From Blastocatellia bacterium (GTDB lineage: Bacteria > Acidobacteriota > Blastocatellia > Pyrinomonadales > Pyrinomonadaceae), in the NCBI GenBank assembly GCA_013695495.1, contig JACDAK010000332.1:1-9027 (forward strand): a DNA stretch of 9,027 nucleotides, in the 5' to 3' direction. The notes below the pieces were generated by a model that made no database searches, was not told the DNA's origin, and saw only the letters and a program-made list of their open reading frames with translations. Every line of letters starts with the position of its first letter. Position 1 is the stretch's first letter. A program made the translations under genes and the position numbers. This document shows, piece after piece, positions 5,740-9,027 of this stretch.

Positions 5740-8240
5740 CGCAGTCCCTGGCCAAACTGCTCAGTACCCACCGAACCGATCCCGCGCAGCCGAAAACTGA
5801 ACGTCACCCGGTTCTCATTCCGGGCTCCGACGTTGAACGTGTAATACTGCACCGCCACTGAACAGCAGTCTGACGAATATCCGATCGTATAAAGCGAGCT
5901 GATCAACGGCGAAAGCTGTGCCCGCCGCCTATTCTCAAAATCGAAAAACAGCGACGCGCCGCCAAAAGGTCCTTTGTCACGATTTCCGACGAAAACAGAC
6001 GGGCTCCACTGCGACCCTCTCAGCGTTCCGGCTTCCCTCCCGCTCGCATTTACATGCTGCGAAAGCGACGGGATCAGTTGCACGGCACGCGTATAATAGA
6101 AGGTCTGAAAGAATTTGAACATCCGTGTGTCGTAGCCGATAGTCGCCGACGCGGCACGCAGCCCGTCGCCCTGAACCCCGACGTCCGCCCGTGCATTCAC
6201 AAAGATCGTCCGCTGCGGCCTGTAGATCGCATCTACATTTATCGGGGAAAACCGTCGCGGAACACCGCCGAAAGTGTAAAAACTGAGTGCAGTGATCGGC
6301 GCTATCTGGTTTCGCTGACCCGGCACCAATGCCCCTCCGAACGTCTTATCAATGAAGTACTTACCACGCACTGTCAGGCTGAATATCTCATAAGGCTGCG
6401 CCGCCAGCGGATCCTTTTCCTCAACTGCGATCTCTCGCAGAAGTGCCTGTGCCTCACCCGTCACAGCTTCCGCATACCGCCGAGTATATATACGGTTCGC
6501 CACGCCAAATTCAACCTCGTTCGTATCAGTGACCGTGTCGAGATAATCGAACCGAATTATCCTCTCGAAGTTATTAACGCCCTTGATATATCGATACGTC
6601 GCATACGGCTCGATCACATGCCTGAACTTGAACGTTCCCTCTTCGCTGTAAAAGTTCCGGGCCAGTGCGACTGGACGGACATCGAACTCGAACTCGCCGT
6701 GCTTGCGTATCACGTCTCGGCCGACCACCCGCCGCATGTCGTTGAACGAGTTCGAGTAATACGTTACTCGGGCTGCCCCGGTCGCCGTGAAATTCACATA
6801 CTTCGTGCTGAACGGGATAATTATCTGCGGATACACGTCGAACCGCTGCCCGATCGCCGGCGATACCACAGGGTCGCCGCCCGTCTGCTGCTGATAAAGC
6901 GCGAGATCGTCTGTCTCTTCGCGCCGCGAAACGCCCTCAATACTCGTTTTGAATGAGAAATACGCATTGTCGAAAAACGACAATCGCGAGGGACGCTTCT
7001 CGAAGTGAATGCTCGGCAAATTTCGTGTCTTTATTCGCAGATTCGGCACGGAGATCACTTCAGACTTCGCTCGAACGTTCAGCGTATAGTTCGTCCAGCT
7101 TTTGTTGATGAACCCTTGCGATACCTCTATCGGCGAAATGATCTGCTGAACACCGTCCATGAACACCTGCCGAAACGCCAGATTTGACGTCAGCCGAACG
7201 TCCACAGCCGCAGTAAACCCGTTCGAGAAATAGTGAACTCCCTCCGCATATATGATCGAGCCGCCCTGGTCCGGATTTGCCGCACTCTCACGCGGCCCCA
7301 AAACGCGGTCCTTAACGGCATAAAATCCGAAATCGAGAAACGACCGCGAATTCGCTCGGGTCCTAAAATCCACCCCGTAACCGAACCCGCGCCCGCTGTA
7401 AAGGTCCGCGCGTACGGTCGCGTCAGCCGACCTGCCAAACGTCTGAAAATAAGCCGTCGAAAGCCGAAACCCCTTATTGTTCGAGACCCCAAACGTAGGC
7501 GTTAAGAATCCAGAGGCCCTGTCGCGCTGCTTTATCGGTATCGATACGAACGGTATCGGCAGCACCGGCACGTTCCGCAGTCGAAACTTCGCCCCCCGCA
7601 ATCGAACCCTGTCGTTTACCACGATCGTCGCCTCGTCCGCAGTGAACGACCAACTTGGCACGGCCCCATCACACGCCGTGAACATGCCCCTCGTTACCAC
7701 TACCTGATCAAGCGCCGTCCGCTCCACCCGGTCGGCCGTAAAATACACCACCGACCCGTCATTCGTCTGATTCGTAAATCCGGTCGAATCTTCGAACGTC
7801 CCAAGCTTCGTCCGATAGTTCCAGATCCCGCGCGCACCCGTGATCCGCTGGTCATCACCCTGGTCAAACACCACGCTGCCTTCCGCCTCGATCCTGTTAT
7901 CCGCTTCCGTGATCGTTATCCTGTCCGCCTGCAGCCGATAGATCCCATACCGAACATCAACATTCCCGGTGTGCGTTACGACCCGCTTACCCTCTTCGCC
8001 GCTAATGGTCTGCGTGTCCGAATAGACCACAAGCTCGCCGTCACCGCCCTCCGGCTCGAAGCTACGCACACGCGACTGCGGCGCCGAAATATCTTGTTCT
8101 GCTGAAATCGGGTTAACGTTCGGGGTGTCGGTGATGGGATTCGCTACCTGTCGCTCGACCGGGTTGGTTTGCTGGGCATTTCCTGAAACCAGAAACACCA
8201 GTATTACGCAGACAAGGCAGAACGGCTTCATGAAACTCAT
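5736..8240 (-). CDS. lptD: LPS-assembly outer-membrane protein LptD
   Basis: LptD forms the outer-membrane barrel that, plugged by LptE, receives LPS from the LptA bridge and places it in the outer leaflet. From ATG at 8240 the product is 834 residues. Residues 1-22 are a signal peptide ending SGNA before QQ. An OstA/LptA-like jelly-roll region follows (~69-200: GELVVYSDTQTISG, GNVDVRYG, RIEAEGSVVFDQGD). Next come the LptD landmark LRNVPVLPIPFVSIPIKQR and RASGFLTPTFG, then a long barrel rich in alternating aromatic and polar residues. C190 (FTACDG) and the adjacent pair C792-C793 (SDCCSV) correspond in placement to cysteines that form interdomain disulfides in E. coli LptD. The frame extends to a TTG at 8282, but that codon lies in a candidate -35 box and lacks a Shine-Dalgarno. 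ATG at 8231 is also possible. It is divergent from the response regulator gene and convergent with the 4219-5739 gene. Confidence 0.93.
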   Translation of the reverse strand: MSFMKPFCLVCVILVFLVSGNAQQTNPVERQVANPITDTPNVNPISAEQDISAPQSRVRSFEPEGGDGELVVYSDTQTISGEEGKRVVTHTGNVDVRYGIYRLQADRITITEADNRIEAEGSVVFDQGDDQRITGARGIWNYRTKLGTFEDSTGFTNQTNDGSVVYFTADRVERTALDQVVVTRGMFTACDGAVPSWSFTADEATIVVNDRVRLRGAKFRLRNVPVLPIPFVSIPIKQRDRASGFLTPTFGVSNNKGFRLSTAYFQTFGRSADATVRADLYSGRGFGYGVDFRTRANSRSFLDFGFYAVKDRVLGPRESAANPDQGGSIIYAEGVHYFSNGFTAAVDVRLTSNLAFRQVFMDGVQQIISPIEVSQGFINKSWTNYTLNVRAKSEVISVPNLRIKTRNLPSIHFEKRPSRLSFFDNAYFSFKTSIEGVSRREETDDLALYQQQTGGDPVVSPAIGQRFDVYPQIIIPFSTKYVNFTATGAARVTYYSNSFNDMRRVVGRDVIRKHGEFEFDVRPVALARNFYSEEGTFKFRHVIEPYATYRYIKGVNNFERIIRFDYLDTVTDTNEVEFGVANRIYTRRYAEAVTGEAQALLREIAVEEKDPLAAQPYEIFSLTVRGKYFIDKTFGGALVPGQRNQIAPITALSFYTFGGVPRRFSPINVDAIYRPQRTIFVNARADVGVQGDGLRAASATIGYDTRMFKFFQTFYYTRAVQLIPSLSQHVNASGREAGTLRGSQWSPSVFVGNRDKGPFGGASLFFDFENRRRAQLSPLISSLYTIGYSSDCCSVAVQYYTFNVGARNENRVTFSFRLRGIGSVGTEQFGQGLR

Positions 8241-8253
8241 TGGGAAACTCGGT

Positions 8254-8282
8254 AATATAATGTCGATGCTAACACGAAGCAA
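8254..8282 (-). promoter_or_regulatory. Candidate lptD promoter, with an overlapping plus-strand TATAAT
   Basis: On the minus strand TTGCTT (plus positions 8277-8282) and TATATT (8254-8259) are 17 bases apart, matching 3 and 5 of 6 consensus positions. Initiation near 8247 would give lptD a very short leader before ATG 8240 or 8231. On the plus strand a perfect TATAAT (8256-8261) overlaps the same bases and could serve the divergent regulator gene, though no good -35 lies upstream of it. If both are used, they compete for the same DNA. Confidence 0.35.
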
Positions 8283-8326
8283 AGAAAGAATAAACCCGTA
8301 TGTTAGACTGAGTTTCTCACGCTGCT

Positions 8327-9027
8327 ATGTCGCAAACAAAGATCCTGATCGTTGAAGACGAAGAGCTAATGCGCTCGATCCTTCGCCGCCTTTTGCAAGC
8401 CGAAGGCTATAGCGTCGTAACCGCCGACAGTGCCGAACTAGCCCTTCGCCTTTTTGCCGAAGACCGTTTCGACGTTACGATCACCGACGTAAAAATGGCC
8501 GGAATGGACGGCATCGAGCTTCTCGACCAAATCAAATCGCTCGAAAGCGATGCCCTCGTCATCATCATTACGGCTTTTTCCTCTGTTGATTCTGCCGTTG
8601 CCGCTCTACGCAGAGGCGCGTTCGATTACGTCACTAAGCCTTTCGTCAACGAAGATCTCATGCGCACAGTAAAGATCGCACTGGTCCAGCGTGAACTTTT
8701 CACCCAAAACCGTGCGCTGCGACGCGAACTTAACCGCCATTACGGCTTCGCCGAAATGATCGGCCAGAGCGAAGCCCTGCGATCTGTTTTCGCCCTCGTT
8801 GAAAAGGTCGCCGGAACCAATGCGAATGTGCTTATCCGCGGCGAAAGCGGCACTGGCAAAGAGCTTGTTGCAAATGCCGTGCACCACCGTTCGCTGCGTT
8901 CAAAAAAACCTTTCGTAAAAATCAATTGCGCCGCACTTCCGAAAGAACTGATCGAGTCAGAGCTTTTCGGTCATACAAAAGGCTCATTTACCGGAGCTTC
9001 AGGCGATAAAATAGGATTAATCGGACA
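8327..9027 (+). CDS. NtrC-family sigma-54-dependent response regulator (3' end beyond window)
   Basis: From ATG at 8327 the frame is open for 233 codons to the right edge. Residues 1-~120 form a receiver domain: acidic pocket VEDEE (9-13), phospho-acceptor D54 in TITDVKM, switch residue T82 in IITAFSS, and K104 in VTKPF. A Gln/Arg/Glu-rich linker (~121-138) leads to a sigma-54-interacting AAA+ domain that starts near IGQSEALRSVF. It has Walker A GESGTGKE (172-179), NCAALPKELIESELFGH, and the sigma-54 contact loop as GSFTGA (219-224) instead of the common GAFTGA. Phosphorylation would promote ring assembly and ATP-driven opening of sigma-54 promoters. Walker B and the DNA-binding domain fall outside the window. 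No partner kinase is visible. The start has no strong Shine-Dalgarno, but the receiver begins at the expected distance. It is divergent from lptD. Confidence 0.92.
   Translation, partial: MSQTKILIVEDEELMRSILRRLLQAEGYSVVTADSAELALRLFAEDRFDVTITDVKMAGMDGIELLDQIKSLESDALVIIITAFSSVDSAVAALRRGAFDYVTKPFVNEDLMRTVKIALVQRELFTQNRALRRELNRHYGFAEMIGQSEALRSVFALVEKVAGTNANVLIRGESGTGKELVANAVHHRSLRSKKPFVKINCAALPKELIESELFGHTKGSFTGASGDKIGLIG

Noticed and set aside
6054..6956. A 300-codon open frame on the plus strand
   Set aside because: It lies wholly antisense to lptD, is Arg/His-rich without domain resemblance, and has the look of a codon-bias shadow.
8241..8282. TTG at 8282 as the start of LptD
   Set aside because: It has no Shine-Dalgarno, falls in a candidate -35 box, and would place 14 extra residues before the signal peptide.

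Overview
The window looks like chromosomal DNA from a diderm (Gram-negative-type) bacterium of moderate G+C content, most likely an acidobacterium of the Blastocatellia/Pyrinomonadales type. Three things support this. There are two lipopolysaccharide (LPS) genes: the N-terminus of LpxB and a complete LptD. There is a secreted beta-propeller protein with Pro-Thr linkers that ends in a region resembling the Acidobacteria-typical C-terminal family TIGR03437. There is also a fused membrane/spermidine-synthase-like protein of a type common in such genomes. The phylum call is an inference from protein style, not from a marker gene.

Layout. Bases 1-93 hold the first 31 codons of lpxB on the minus strand, running off the left edge. 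A divergent intergenic region (94-328) separates it from a large exported propeller protein (329-2959), which is closed by a clean intrinsic terminator (2963-2987). A 168-bp leader region full of small repeats and hairpins precedes ilvE, the branched-chain amino-acid aminotransferase (3156-4142). Between ilvE and the next gene is a terminator-shaped hairpin whose 3' arm is also the ribosome-binding site of that next gene (4219-5739). That gene encodes seven predicted membrane segments joined to a spermidine-synthase-like SAM-fold domain. It converges on lptD (minus strand, 5736-8240), and the two genes share one CTAG as their stop codons. Upstream of lptD, and divergent from it, an NtrC-type sigma-54 response regulator starts at 8327 and is cut by the right edge.

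How the genes relate. LpxB (lipid A disaccharide synthesis) and LptD (LPS insertion into the outer membrane) belong to the same envelope pathway but are not in one operon here. The other genes show no obvious shared pathway. I do not see a multi-gene undescribed system, phage, transposon, CRISPR array, tRNA or rRNA. The most interesting material is regulatory: the hairpin fused to the translation start at 4219, and the ilvE leader, which has a tiny ORF carrying consecutive Ile-Leu-Val codons and two competing RNA pairings. Both are read from sequence and are untested.
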